Part shown: piece by piece, positions 46,441-56,179 of the stretch | Layout: each line of letters starts with the position of its first letter | How positions within the stretch are numbered: the first letter of the stretch is position 1 | From: Gnetum montanum | Lineage: Eukaryota > Streptophyta > Gnetopsida > Gnetales > Gnetaceae | Reading direction: 5' to 3' | DNA length: 64,000 bases | Assembly (NCBI GenBank): GCA_015680685.1 | Contig: MNCI01006084.1 | Coordinates: 309,842 to 373,841, forward strand | The notes under the pieces: generated by a model | What the model was told of the DNA's origin: nothing | Databases searched by the model: none | What the model saw: the letters and a program-made list of their open reading frames with translations, nothing else | Position numbers and translations under genes: made by a program

Positions 46441-46870
46441 ATTTCAAGGGAAAGATCTCGGAGTACTAGTCATGTGTCCACCGTGCTCAGCCAGGCTCTT
46501 CCCATTATGATAGTAAAGTTCCCTTTACAATTCTCTACTCAAATGACAAGGAAGTCAATAGGATAAGACCACCTAAAAATGATGGTCACAATGTCCTCCA
46601 CCAATCCCAAGGAAACGGTGATGGACTGGTCTGCTAGCTCAAGCCAAATGTTGCTCTTTTTTAATGAGGGTAGGTTCTAGTTCTTGTACATGTCATGAAA
46701 AATCAAATTGACACCTAATCCTGAATCCAAAAGAGCTTTACATGGCTCATTCCCTGCCACCTGAAGATAGATGAGGGGGCTTTCTATATTAGTCAATTTC
46801 TGGGAAAGATGCCTTGCCTTGATCCAGTCAGTTACGGCATGCGTGAGCATGACGGTTTGTACGTTGGAGG
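46441..46870 (-). pseudogene. aspartic protease of B
   Basis: Reads YLQVAGNEPCKALLDSGLGV then NLIFHDMYKN, with D-S-G present, followed by KKSNIWLELADQSITVSLGL, VEDIVTIIFRW and IIMGRAWLSTV. Broken by a stop after MYKN. This is the one Athila-like copy here with an intact protease triad. Confidence 0.8.
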
Positions 46871-48706
46871 ATGGGTTGTTTGAAGGCTACTTGAGCAGTG
46901 GAACAGTGAAGGCTATTTGAAGTTTAGAGGCACTAGCCATAGGTGGGTGTGAGGATGTGCCTACATTATTAGGCCAGAAGAAGGGATGTTTCCATGGCTT
47001 GGCTTCCAACCCACCCGACTGAGGAGCGGTTGTAGGTTGACAGCCCTCGTAGCGTTGCGTTGCTGTGGCTATGGTGGGATTTCTCCCTACATAGCTGGAG
47101 CAGGTGGTAGCTGAGTGGGATGCTATGGAGAAGGAACGGCAGGAAAAGGTGATGGAGGATAGAAGAGATATGCACTTTCCCCACTAGGTGATGGAGATTG
47201 AGGTCGAAAATATTCTAGGAGATGGTAATAACTTTGAAAGGCCGCATGACTGGAAGAGTTCCATGAAGAGACTGGTTTCTGAACGTAGTACCCATAGAGA
47301 TCTGGCTATTTGTAAGGGTACTGCTACCTTGGAGGTGGAATCCCCCATGCTTGTGGGTGCTATCACTGCTGTAAATATTCATAAGGTTGTAGTGGCACTC
47401 CACTTGGATAGTATCCTTGTTGTTGGTGGAACTACCATGGGTTACCTTGTGGGTAAGACAACCTTCGGGGTGTTTGCCTCTTTACTAAGCGAGGATTCAA
47501 TATGTACACCCCAGACTCTTGAAGATGTGACACCATAGGACAACATCCCTTAGGATGTTCATATTGGCATATGTCACATTCATCATCCTCCTCGATGTCA
47601 GAGTCTACAACCTGCTCTGCTATAGAAACCTTGCCCTTACCCTTATGTTGGGCACGTTCAGCTTCCTTCTTCCTACGCTGATCACGATCATTACCTTATT
47701 CTCTAGACTCTTCTGTAATTTTTAGCATACTTTGGAATTTTTCATCCAAAGAGTCCCACATCTTATCAACCTTTGCTGATATTTTAGATGCAAAATTTTG
47801 TAAAGGCAAGGTTTTTCGATTCACCATTGCTTCTAGTGGTGATTCCTCCTCCTCTTCACAGAATCGGACCTCCCTATTTCTGATGGAGGGATCCCAATTA
47901 AATTCATCTACACTCTTCTTCTTCCTAAGATCTCCCTCTTCTTTGGCCACCTGCTCAATGAGGCATTGCAATTGATGAACCCTTAGTTCTGATAATCGTC
48001 CTTGGGCGTACATGCCAAGGGTCTTTCTCATTTCAAAGCAGAGCCCATCAATGATGTGGCGAAGTTATGCCCACTGAGAGTAGCCATGACCAGGGTATCG
48101 ATGTAATAATGAATAGTACCTTCTCATGGCTGCATCCAAGGGTTCATGATTCCCTTATTTCCACCCTTGGATTTGTCATCTCAGGTTCATCACTTTGGAG
48201 TACATTTGATACTTTTCATTGAAAATCTCAAGCATCGTACTCCATCTTCTGATTGATTCCAGTTCCAAGGACCAGTACCAGCTTTCTGCTTTCTTGATGA
48301 GTGTGGGAGGGAATAGCTTCAGCTTTTGCTAATCATTATTAGTGTTCTGTAGGGTGTAGGCATCATGGAATGCCTACAGGTGAGTTTGCGGATCACAATT
48401 ATATCCCCCTTCAAATTTGGGGATGTTATTCATATCAATGCGCTTGATTTGGCTATCCTTCACGTGCCTACTAGGGATCTAAACTGCCTTGCTGATATTT
48501 AGCATGCTCCAAGTAGCCAACAATGGCTCATCCAAGTCATAGTCCTGCTGGGCACCACGATTTCTATGATGATTGCGGCTACCCCTCCTTTCATGATGGC
48601 GAGCCTCGCGCGATTGGTCACCCATTTCCCCACATTGGTCCCTTTGGTCATTACAACCACCATCTCCTCGCTCCAATCCCCACATTGGTCCCATTGGTCC
48701 CTTTGG
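46871..48706 (-). pseudogene. gag: gag of B (5' end deleted)
   Basis: A charged stretch (48479-48706) leads into DYDLDEPLLATWSMLNIS and the gag core (ESWYWSLELESIRRWSTMLE, IFNEKYQMYS; 48180-48480). The stretch 47696-48031 reads MRKTLGMYAQGRLSELRVHQ, then a CDICQYEHPKGCCPMVSHLQ knuckle (about 47510-47590) and a Tyr/Pro/Gln-rich tail (PPPR.QYPYK; to 46990). The gag N-terminus, leader and PBS are missing: the coding part joins directly to the LTR fragment at 48707. Confidence 0.8.
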
Positions 48707-49056
48707 TGCTTGAAAGCTTGTGTTTATTGCCATCATGCCAATGAGCTCAGATACATCAACGCTCGAATAAAGAGCCAGACACTTTTCTTACACTTGCTAT
48801 GGAAACTTGGGAAATATTCTAACTCTCATGGAAACAAACTACAGGAGCTTCGCTACAATTGACAAAAAGGTGCCTAAGAGAGGCAGGAGCCCTCTTATTT
48901 ATAGGCCAAAAAAGGTGTCGCGTAAATGGGGCCATGTCAATGCATGGAAGGATGCATCAATGAGGCCGTGTATATAGGGCCGTGTCAACATGGCCGCATA
49001 TACGAGACCCTGTATACGCAGCCTAGTAGACATAGCGACCAACAAACACTTCATCA
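48707..49056 (-). repeat. 5' LTR of B (first 350 bp only)
   Basis: The minus strand starts TGATGAAGTGTTTGTTGGTC at 49056, has the palindromic array, TATA CTATAAATAAG (plus 48896-48906) and a GCAATAAACACAAGC word, then stops at 48707 where gag sequence begins. The remaining 500 or so LTR bases are deleted together with PBS, leader and gag start. Confidence 0.85.
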
Positions 49057-49061
49057 ATCAC
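49057..49061. repeat. target-site duplication of B (right copy)
   Basis: ATCAC (GTGAT on minus), identical to 19018-19022. Confidence 0.85.
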
Positions 49062-49420
49062 AAAGAAATTAGTAGGATAGGATCCTTCACAAATAGTGGT
49101 TACGATGTCCTTTACCAATCCTAAATGAACAATGATGGATTAGTCTATCAGGTTGTCTAATGTTGCTCTTTTTCAAGGGAGGTAGGTTCCAAACATTATT
49201 CATCTCTTATGAAATTAAGTTCACTTTGAATCCTAAATTCAAAATAGCCTTACATAGTTCATTTCTGGAAATCTTCAAGTAAATAAGAGGACTCCTAGGA
49301 TCAAATCTCTTTCTAGAAATATGACCAACCTTGATCCAATCTATGACTACATGAGTCAACATGACAGTGTGAACTTTTGGAGCACTTTGATTTGACAGTT
49401 ATTTAGTAGGAATTTCAAAG
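49057..49420 (-). pseudogene. protease N-terminal half of A-prime
   Basis: Reads HTVMLTHVVIDWIKVGHISR, SPLIYLKISRNELCKAILNL, then GFKVNLIS. The catalytic Asp is Asn (ILNLG for LLDSG). It ends at the insertion point of B. Confidence 0.78.
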
Positions 49421-49559
49421 GTTGAAGTAGCAGGGTTAACAGCCATACGTGTTTGTGAAGGCTTTTTGGGGCTATTGGTTTTGAAGAATGGCCTCTTACA
49501 AGGCTTGAATTTAGGACCACTTAGCTAAGAACCCAACTATAGGTTTACTACCCTTGTAG

Positions 49560-52010
49560 TGTTTCTTTGTTGTGGTTGAGCGAGTATTTCACCTTACATG
49601 GATGGAGTAGGTGGCAAAGTAGTTGATGATGGTGGTGCAGGAGTGGATGGGTGTTGAGGAGGATAGAAAGGAAATGGGGATTTTCCTCTTGAGGAAGGTG
49701 CTCTATAGTACTCCATAGGGTAGTAATAGTATGGAAAGAAAGCATGACTAGAAGGGTAGTAATAGTGTGGAAAGGAAGAATGACTAGAAGATTCATGTGA
49801 AGAAATCGATTATTAAATGTAGTAACCATAAAGATAAAGTTGGTGATGAGGGTATTTCTACCTTAAAGGTGGCATCCCCCATGATTATGGATGCTACCAT
49901 TTTTAGTATTGTTCTTGAGGTTGAGGTGGTGCTCCACTTGGATAGTAAGCTTGTTGGTAGAATTGTTGTCGATAGTTGTCTTGTGGATAAGGCAACCTCT
50001 TGGGTGCTTACCATTTCATCAATCTAATATTTAAAGCATATACCCCAAATACTTGTAAGCATGAAAATATAGGACAACATCCTTTAGGATATTTGTATTG
50101 ACAAATGTCATACCCATCATTATTAGATTATGAATCTATAACCTCCTCTATTACTACAGCTTTGCCCTTATATTTTTGATATTCTTATTTAGCCTACTTC
50201 TTCTTCCTTTCCTTACAATGATCAACTCCTTAATCTCTATGTTCCTCTACGATCTTCAAAGCAACTTGGAACTTCTCATTCAAGGAGTCCTACATCTTAT
50301 CAACATTAGCTAATATTTCAATAATATATTTTTGGATTGGCAAGGTTATATTCTACACCACTTTATCAAGTGGTGCCTCCTCCTCATTCTTACAAAAACA
50401 AACCTCCCTCTTATAGATGGAGGATCTATTATACTATTTTGCACTTTTCCATTTTTCAACTCTTCTTCCTCTTTGGCCACTTGCTATATGAGCCTTTTAA
50501 TCTGATTGGCTCATAGCTCAAAAAGTCTCCCTTGGTCATAGATCCCAAGGGTTCTCCTTATTTTGGTTTTGAACCCATCTATGATATGATGCAGTTGATC
50601 CCATTGGGAGTATCCATAACCTAAGCATCGATGCAATAAAGAGTAGTACTTGCTCATGGCCACATCCAAAGATTCATGGATGCCTTATTTCCAACCTTAG
50701 ACTTGCCTTTGTAGATTGGACACTCTGGAGTACATTTGGTATTTTTCATTGAATAGCTCAAGCATCATACTCCATCGCCAAATAGATTCTAGTTCCAAGG
50801 ACTAGTACCAAGTTTCTACTTTCCTCATGAGTATCTTTGGAAATAGTTTCAACTTTTGCCATTAATTTTCAACATTTTGCAAGGCATAGGTATCATGGAA
50901 GGCTTGTAAATGATTTTATGGATCTAAATTATATTCCCCCTTAAACTTGGAAATATTATTCATATCTAATTATTTCATGTGTCTATCTTTCAAGTGCGTT
51001 GTGGAAATTATAACAACCTCTAAAATGTTCAACATATTTCTTATAGCTAGCAGAGGCTCATTGTAGTCATATTGGTCATAGTGATTCTTGTGATGGCCAT
51101 AATGCCTACGATGAGTCCTATTGTGCCTTCATTCCCTATGACGTTCATCCCCTTGCTGCTATTCATGCTCTTGGTCCTTGTTGTCTTGATGAGATCTATG
51201 ATCATCTCTATCCCACCATTCATCTTCATCATGATTTCTATTACTCTTTCCATGGTCCCAACTTCTGCTTTTCCTATCAGAGTTGGAGGAGGAAGACAAT
51301 GAGGATAATGATCTAAGTGATAGGAAGGAGAATTAGCACCAAAACAATGCCTACTACCTCCTCTTCTTTGGTCCTAATCCTGATCACCATGCTTGTCTTT
51401 TTCCTGGCGCTTGTTACTATTCTTGGCTCTAGATGATTGACTATGACTACCATCTTTTAACACCCCTTGGTCTTAAGATCCATTTTTCCTTTCACCAAGC
51501 TTATTCACAATTGATTACAACTATTTATTAAGGATCTTCTCATCAAAGAAAGGGGGAGAATTAGTGTATTGAAACTAGCCTAAAAATAACTCCTTGCCAT
51601 CCTTGTGTGCTTGCAAGAATAAATGGGTATGAAGCTTTTTGCCCTTTGTATCCTCATATTGAGCTTCGATTTATTGATATTTCTTCCGTTGGGCCTCTAT
51701 GGGATGATAATCCTGATAGAGATGATCTTGAACATCCTACTCTCCATTAAGCTTAGCGATGTTGAATTTGATGAGATTGTTAAACAACATCATAGGAATA
51801 GATCATTCAAGAGGTAACACAATGTTGCTCTCCATGTCCCTCCATTTTAGTTGCTCATCCTAATGCAAGATGAAGGTGAAATTTGGAGCACAAGGATTCG
51901 AATGGATGTAGATAACCCAGAACTATTAGGGCACTTGCATTTTTTGACCTTCTTAACTTTGGTTGGATCTATAGGTGGGTGGTGTTGAAGATTCTTCCCT
52001 GTGAGAAGAT
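49560..52010 (-). pseudogene. gag: gag pseudogene of A-prime
   Basis: The N-terminal segment reads NLQHHPPIDPTKVKK, then ISPSSCIRMSN (about 51800-52010). A charged part follows (51060-51300), then the gag core (about 50700-51000) and a knuckle remnant near 50070-50120 (YPKGCCPIFSCLQV). Stops in every domain. The start is approximate. Confidence 0.75.
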
Positions 52011-52145
52011 CCATATCAGGGATTGTTCAAAAATAGTGTGCATTTGTTATTATTGTGTTCTCAATGATTTAGCATTAATTATTTGTTACAACATCTTTAG
52101 ATGATTTCACTATCTTTCCTATGTAGCATACTTAGCTAGACTAAA

Positions 52146-52164
52146 TCTTTGGAAATGGTGAAAA
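52146..52164 (-). promoter_or_regulatory. degraded PBS of A-prime
   Basis: The minus strand reads TTTTCACCATTTCCAAAGA directly after the LTR end, aligning with TTGGCGTCATTTCCAGGGA of E. Confidence 0.55.
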
Positions 52165-53019
52165 TGATGAGCAATGAGTAGTCCCTACGTCCAACCATAC
52201 GAATCATGAGGATTGCACTAGCGATTTGATTGAATTCCATAGACTTAGTCCCTAGATGCATCGATGGGAAAAGATAGTGACTTAAAGATGTGATTGTTAT
52301 CTTCTTAGCTTCACTTGTATGGTTAAGTGTAATTCAATGCACATGATTTTTATATATATTTTATATTTTACTTGATTTATTCTAAGTCTAAAACAAAGGT
52401 AATTTATTGTAAATCAACTAATCAACTATCTAACACCTTAATCTAACTATCCTAACATAAGCATTCAAGTCCAACTTCCATGCACATTCTAAATTCATTA
52501 TAGATGCTACTAGGTTATCAAGTGTTAGGCTACTAGGTAAACCAAGAAATAACACCACTAGGATTACCAAGCATTAACGATATGTTCAAAGTAGTCGTAC
52601 TTATGTATTATTATTAAATGTAATAATTAACTAAGGGCATGAATGTAAAATGCATAAGTAATAAAGTGCATGAATGGAAACAGTAAACTATTCTAAAGTA
52701 CTATAAGGAATTCCAAGAATCTCATCTTTATTGTTGTCACATCAAGGTTATTAGATACATTGATACTTGAATAAATATCCATACAATCCTTGAAGTCATA
52801 CTGTGGGCAATCAAAAAATATTCTAACTTTGGTGGAAGAAAACTATAAGAACTTGGCTACTTTATCTACTTAACATTACCCTCACTGTAGTGGGTATGCA
52901 CATTTATATAGTCAAGACTAGACACTACATTAACACATCAAACCATGGATCGATGAGGTTACATCAATGGGGCTGTGTCGACACATGCCTATCAATGTAG
53001 CCTATCGAATGATTCATCA
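52165..53019 (-). repeat. 5' LTR of A-prime
   Basis: 855 bp. The minus strand starts TGATGAATCATTCG and ends TTGCTCATCA. TATA-like CTATATAAATG (plus 52902-52912). The U3 array is mostly decayed (one TGTCGACA kept). Collinear with the other LTRs (CCATACGAATCATG block near 52190). Confidence 0.85.
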
Positions 53020-53400
53020 CAAGCCAAGAAATATACAACTAGGCTAACACTGTGGTTGTATATTATCACCTCTACAATGATATCACCATCATGATGATGT
53101 AATATGTTCACATTTAATACACCATCCATGTTAATTTTTGGTTAGTTAATGTTTAACAAATAGTTATATCTTTCTCAAATCAATATGATGGTTACATAAA
53201 ATTTATAAATACTCACAAGAAATCATAAATAAGTGTGAAGTATGAAGTACAATCTAAGACAAGATTTGAGTATAGACTTGCTTTCTCATAACTTTGTATT
53301 TTACCAAATATTGTACTTTTTATATTTATTGAAACCTCAATGCTTCTTGTGCCAAGTAGGATCTCAAGATGGTTAGTGGATGAACAAAAAATTAACTAAT
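53020..53400. other. AT-rich sequence, nothing recognised
   Basis: No open frame, repeat or motif could be supported between the LTR of A-prime and the SINE-like pair. Confidence 0.4.
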
Positions 53401-53520
53401 AATTCAATGTTAGCCTAGTGGTAAGACTCTTCATTTGAAAGCTCCAAGTGGGTTTGATTCTAGTGGGCAATGTTGAGTTACAAAGTTGGTATTGAAACCT
53501 CAAAATAATTGTAACATAGG
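53401..53520 (+). repeat. tRNA-headed SINE-like repeat, copy 1
   Basis: Box A-like TTAGCCTAGTGG (53410-53421) and box B-like GGGTTTGATTC (53450-53460) with tRNA-like spacing. It is followed by a non-tRNA tail that is also recognisable near copy 2. It cannot be folded into a clean cloverleaf, so a tRNA-derived retroposon is more likely than a tRNA gene. Confidence 0.5.
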
Positions 53521-53700
53521 TACACCCCAAGATACATAGTCCAATTAGAATATTATAACTCAACATTGCCTATTAGAATCGAACCCATGACTTGAAGCTT
53601 TCAAATTAAGAGTTTTACCACTAGGCTAACACCTCCTTATTAACTAGGTTATAAAGTTCTAATTTGACTATATGTCTTAGGGGTAAATATTGTTTTCAAA
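53521..53700 (-). repeat. tRNA-headed SINE-like repeat, copy 2 (inverted)
   Basis: The minus strand has box A-like TTAGCCTAGTGGTA (53616-53629) and box B-like GGGTTCGATTCT (53575-53586). The head is a near-perfect inverted copy of 53408-53475. A tail-like segment (CCCCAAGATACATAGTCCAA at 53525) recurs inverted at 53650-53685. Confidence 0.5.
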
Positions 53701-54421
53701 AATGTTTTGCATTCCACTGTCCCCTTGTGTCCCCTCCCCACTTCCTCTCAAACAAAAGCTTAACCTCATTAAGTGGTGGGGCCTAAGCTTAAATCCATGT
53801 CTTTCAATTTTAGAAACAAGTAGCAAAACTAAGTATTGAATAAAATTTATTTGTACCCATTTAAACTTTTGCTAAGAAAACCTTAGCTCTAATTGCCCTA
53901 TGAACTTCTCTTATAAGTTGTAATAGTAACATATTTCAAAATGTATTATTCATACCTATCAACTATTTTTTGGGATCATCAATGTTTGTCGCCTCCGGTC
54001 TCATGGCCTTGGGAATCCCAAAATGCAAAGGTGTTCTTCCAATAGGGTTTAGATGCTTGTTGGTCTCTGGCAACACCAAGGCCCAGATACCTCCTTATAG
54101 ACTCAATAGTTATGAAATGAACTAAATGTAAGTATGTGTGTACTGCTGTAAAAGTTGAAATGGTTGGGTTATGTATGAAACTGTAATTGGCTGTCATAAA
54201 AGAAATTTAGCTAACTTTATCGAATACTGTGAGTTGTTGATGGTTCCTACTTTCTCAAGTCACTTAGTCCACATAGTCCCTATAGTACATTACTTAAAAC
54301 AAATAAAATTTCACAAAAATGTTTGAACACAATTCTACCTATCTACTCCTAATTTTCCCAAGAGAGAAAATTTCACACGAAAAATAGAAATAGAGTGAGA
54401 TAAATGGGTTTTAGAAAGAAA
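53701..54421. other. AT-rich sequence with one short unassigned frame
   Basis: A 72-codon minus-strand frame at 53979-54197 (IRRYLGLGVARDQQAS, then WKNTFAFWDSQGHETGG) has more balanced amino acid use than chance frames nearby, but no recognised domain. The rest is AT-rich with nothing seen. Confidence 0.35.
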
Positions 54422-54750
54422 AAACAAAAGAAAGTAGATTTGTGTTGAATCTCGAACATTTAAGAAAGATAAATTGACATGAGAAAACACTTCACAATAA
54501 AGCTATTCCAATTCAATCTATTATGAATCGTCTAAACCTTTTGAGCTCAACAAGAAATTTCATAAAAGACATTTTATTTAACTACCAAAAATGCTTTGTA
54601 AACAAAAGAAAGTAGATTTGTGTTGAATCTCGAACATTTAAGAAAGATAAATTGACATGAGAAAACACTTTGCAATAAAGCTATTCCAATTCAATATAAC
54701 AAGAAATTTCATAAAAGACACTTTATTTAACTACCAAAAATGCTTTGTAA
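54422..54750 (+). repeat. direct tandem duplication, unit about 178 bp
   Basis: 54422-54599 is repeated at 54600-54750. Both begin AACAAAAGAAAGTAGATTTG and end AAAAATGCTTTGTAAA. Copy 2 lacks about 28 internal bases (the ATTATGAATCGTCTAAACC part) and has a few substitutions. Confidence 0.8.
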
Positions 54751-55049
54751 ATGACAAAGTAGAAGCTTTGATTTGGCTTGTTAAAATTGGTCAAAAATTG
54801 CAAACAATAGAACTTCTAAAAAATTTCACAATTTCAAGATTGCAATATTAAGGCAATAAACTTTAAAAATAAAGAAGCTATTTTAGTCATCTGATAGTAT
54901 CAAAGACCTTCTCAATTCCCTAAACTCAAATAGGTAATTTCTTTAAGACATTATTATTAATTTGCTCAAGATGTTTTTCTACAACATAAGATCTTATATG
55001 AAAATCCTTAATAGTAGTCTAATATTGCATAAAAACATATCTATAAAGG
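54751..55049. other. AT-rich sequence upstream of E, nothing recognised
   Basis: Immediate target flank of E (ends TATAAAGG). The 64-codon frame at 54657-54851 runs through the tandem duplication and is AT-rich; not supported as a gene. Confidence 0.4.
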
Positions 55050-55999
55050 TGATGAAGTGTCTTTGAGTCGATGCATCGACTAGGCCATGTATACGTAGCC
55101 GCGTCGACGTAGGCTAGTCAACGTAGCTTCCCTACGTCGACGTGGCCCTGTTTACGTAGCTGCCTATCTCGGCCTATAAATAAGAGGGCCTTCTGCCTCA
55201 TTTAGACATCTTTTTAGTCACTTGTAGCGAAGCTCTTGTATTTTGTTCCCACAGGAGATAGAATATTTTCCAAGTGCCCGCAGCAGGTGTAAGAAAAGTG
55301 ATCGGCTCTTTATTCAAGCGTTGATGTATCTGAGCCCATTGGCATGATGGCAATAAAGATGAACTATTCAAGCATTCCTTGTAGCATTTGGACTTAGCTC
55401 TTTTATGCATTTAGTAGTTTAAGATGTTTATGCTTTGTTAGTTACATGTTAATTGCTTAAGTTTCTATTATTGTTATCCTAATCGCTATCGCTTATTCAT
55501 AGTTTGTAAAGACCATAAGTACAACCATCTCGAACGNTGCTTATTCATAGTTTGTAAAGACCATAAGTACAACCATCTCGAACGTAAATCAAACACTTGG
55601 TAAGCCTAGCGACACTTAATGTCTGGTAACCAAGAAGTGTTAGGAGATGCTCAGAACGTGCTTGGAAGATGGGATCAGATACTTATGCTAGGAATAGTTA
55701 AAGTACAAGCTAGGATAATTGTAGATTAGATAATAGTTTATTCCTTACTTCTCATACCTTAAATTAGCTATCAAAAGATATGCAAAATGATACAAGAATC
55801 ATTAGCCTTAATCTCACTTAACCATCGTAAAGAGGACATCACAAGTGAGATTAGGAAGAAAGCGACTGTTCTAACCCAAGGTTTCACTGGTTAGAGTTTG
55901 GTGTATGTAAAGTGCTTACAGTCTACGGAACTCAACCGAGTCACGTGTGAATGACCGTGATTCGTATGGTTGGACGTAGGGGTACCTAGCCACTCATCA
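55050..55999 (+). repeat. 5' LTR of E
   Basis: Starts TGATGAAGTGTCTTTGAG and ends CACTCATCA. 950 bp as given, about 903 bp if the 46-bp duplication around the N at 55537 is an artefact. U3 array of GTCGAC/GTATAC/GTAAAC-like words 55065-55165; TATA CCTATAAATAAG 55173-55184; GCAATAAAG near 55350. Confidence 0.9.
55173..55184 (+). promoter_or_regulatory. TATA box of E 5' LTR
   Basis: CCTATAAATAAG follows the palindromic U3 array and is conserved in both B LTRs. Confidence 0.65.
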
Positions 56000-56000
56000 T

Positions 56001-56019
56001 TGGCGTCATTTCCAGGGAC
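56001..56019 (+). promoter_or_regulatory. primer-binding site of E
   Basis: TGGCGTCATTTCCAGGGAC begins two bases after the LTR end. It matches the tRNA-Asp-type PBS known for Athila elements (TGGCGCCGTTGCCGGGGA) at most positions; the differences are mostly transitions. Confidence 0.75.
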
Positions 56020-56179
56020 TGTTAAGTCTTACATGCATCATCTAACCTCAATGAAATTATCATTCAAGTCATTGGAACGAACCCAGGATAGAAATATTTA
56101 CGCACACTAGGAGGATTAAAGTAAGTAGTATGGTACATTGATTACATGGACCATCTAACGTCCAATACATCTTCTTGCA

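Larger units (their letters stand above)
19023..49056 (-). mobile_element. Athila-like element B, nested in A-prime and interrupted by C
   Basis: Minus-strand order: truncated 5' LTR (49056-48707), gag, protease, RT, RNase H, integrase, PPT-like tract, spacer with promoter-like end, ORF3 (41178-38826, then 20639 to about 20060 after C), PPT and 3' LTR (19888-19023). Without C it is about 11.85 kb. A perfect 5-bp target duplication flanks it. It is the best preserved Athila-like copy for catalytic residues (RT FMDD; integrase D, D, E present) but still has stops and a deletion joining its 5' LTR to gag. Confidence 0.92.
49057..53019 (-). mobile_element. Athila-like element A-prime, 5' half (LTR, gag, start of PR)
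   Basis: Minus-strand order: 5' LTR 53019-52165, degraded PBS, gag (about 52010-49560) and the first half of the protease (49400-49057), where B is inserted. It continues at 19022. The flank outside the LTR (CAAGC at 53020) has no partner in the window because the 3' LTR is missing. Confidence 0.88.

Noticed and set aside
47188-47538. 116-codon plus-strand frame in B
   Set aside because: Opposite strand of the gag tail, which has the conserved wording; the plus frame is not conserved in E.
53401-53640. A pair of tRNA genes
   Set aside because: Box A and box B are recognisable, but acceptor and anticodon stems do not pair cleanly and the two copies share non-tRNA tails, so a SINE-like retroposon is more likely.
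53979-54197. Host gene exon
   Set aside because: A 72-codon frame with no recognised domain, no splice context and no neighbouring exons; kept only as an unassigned note.
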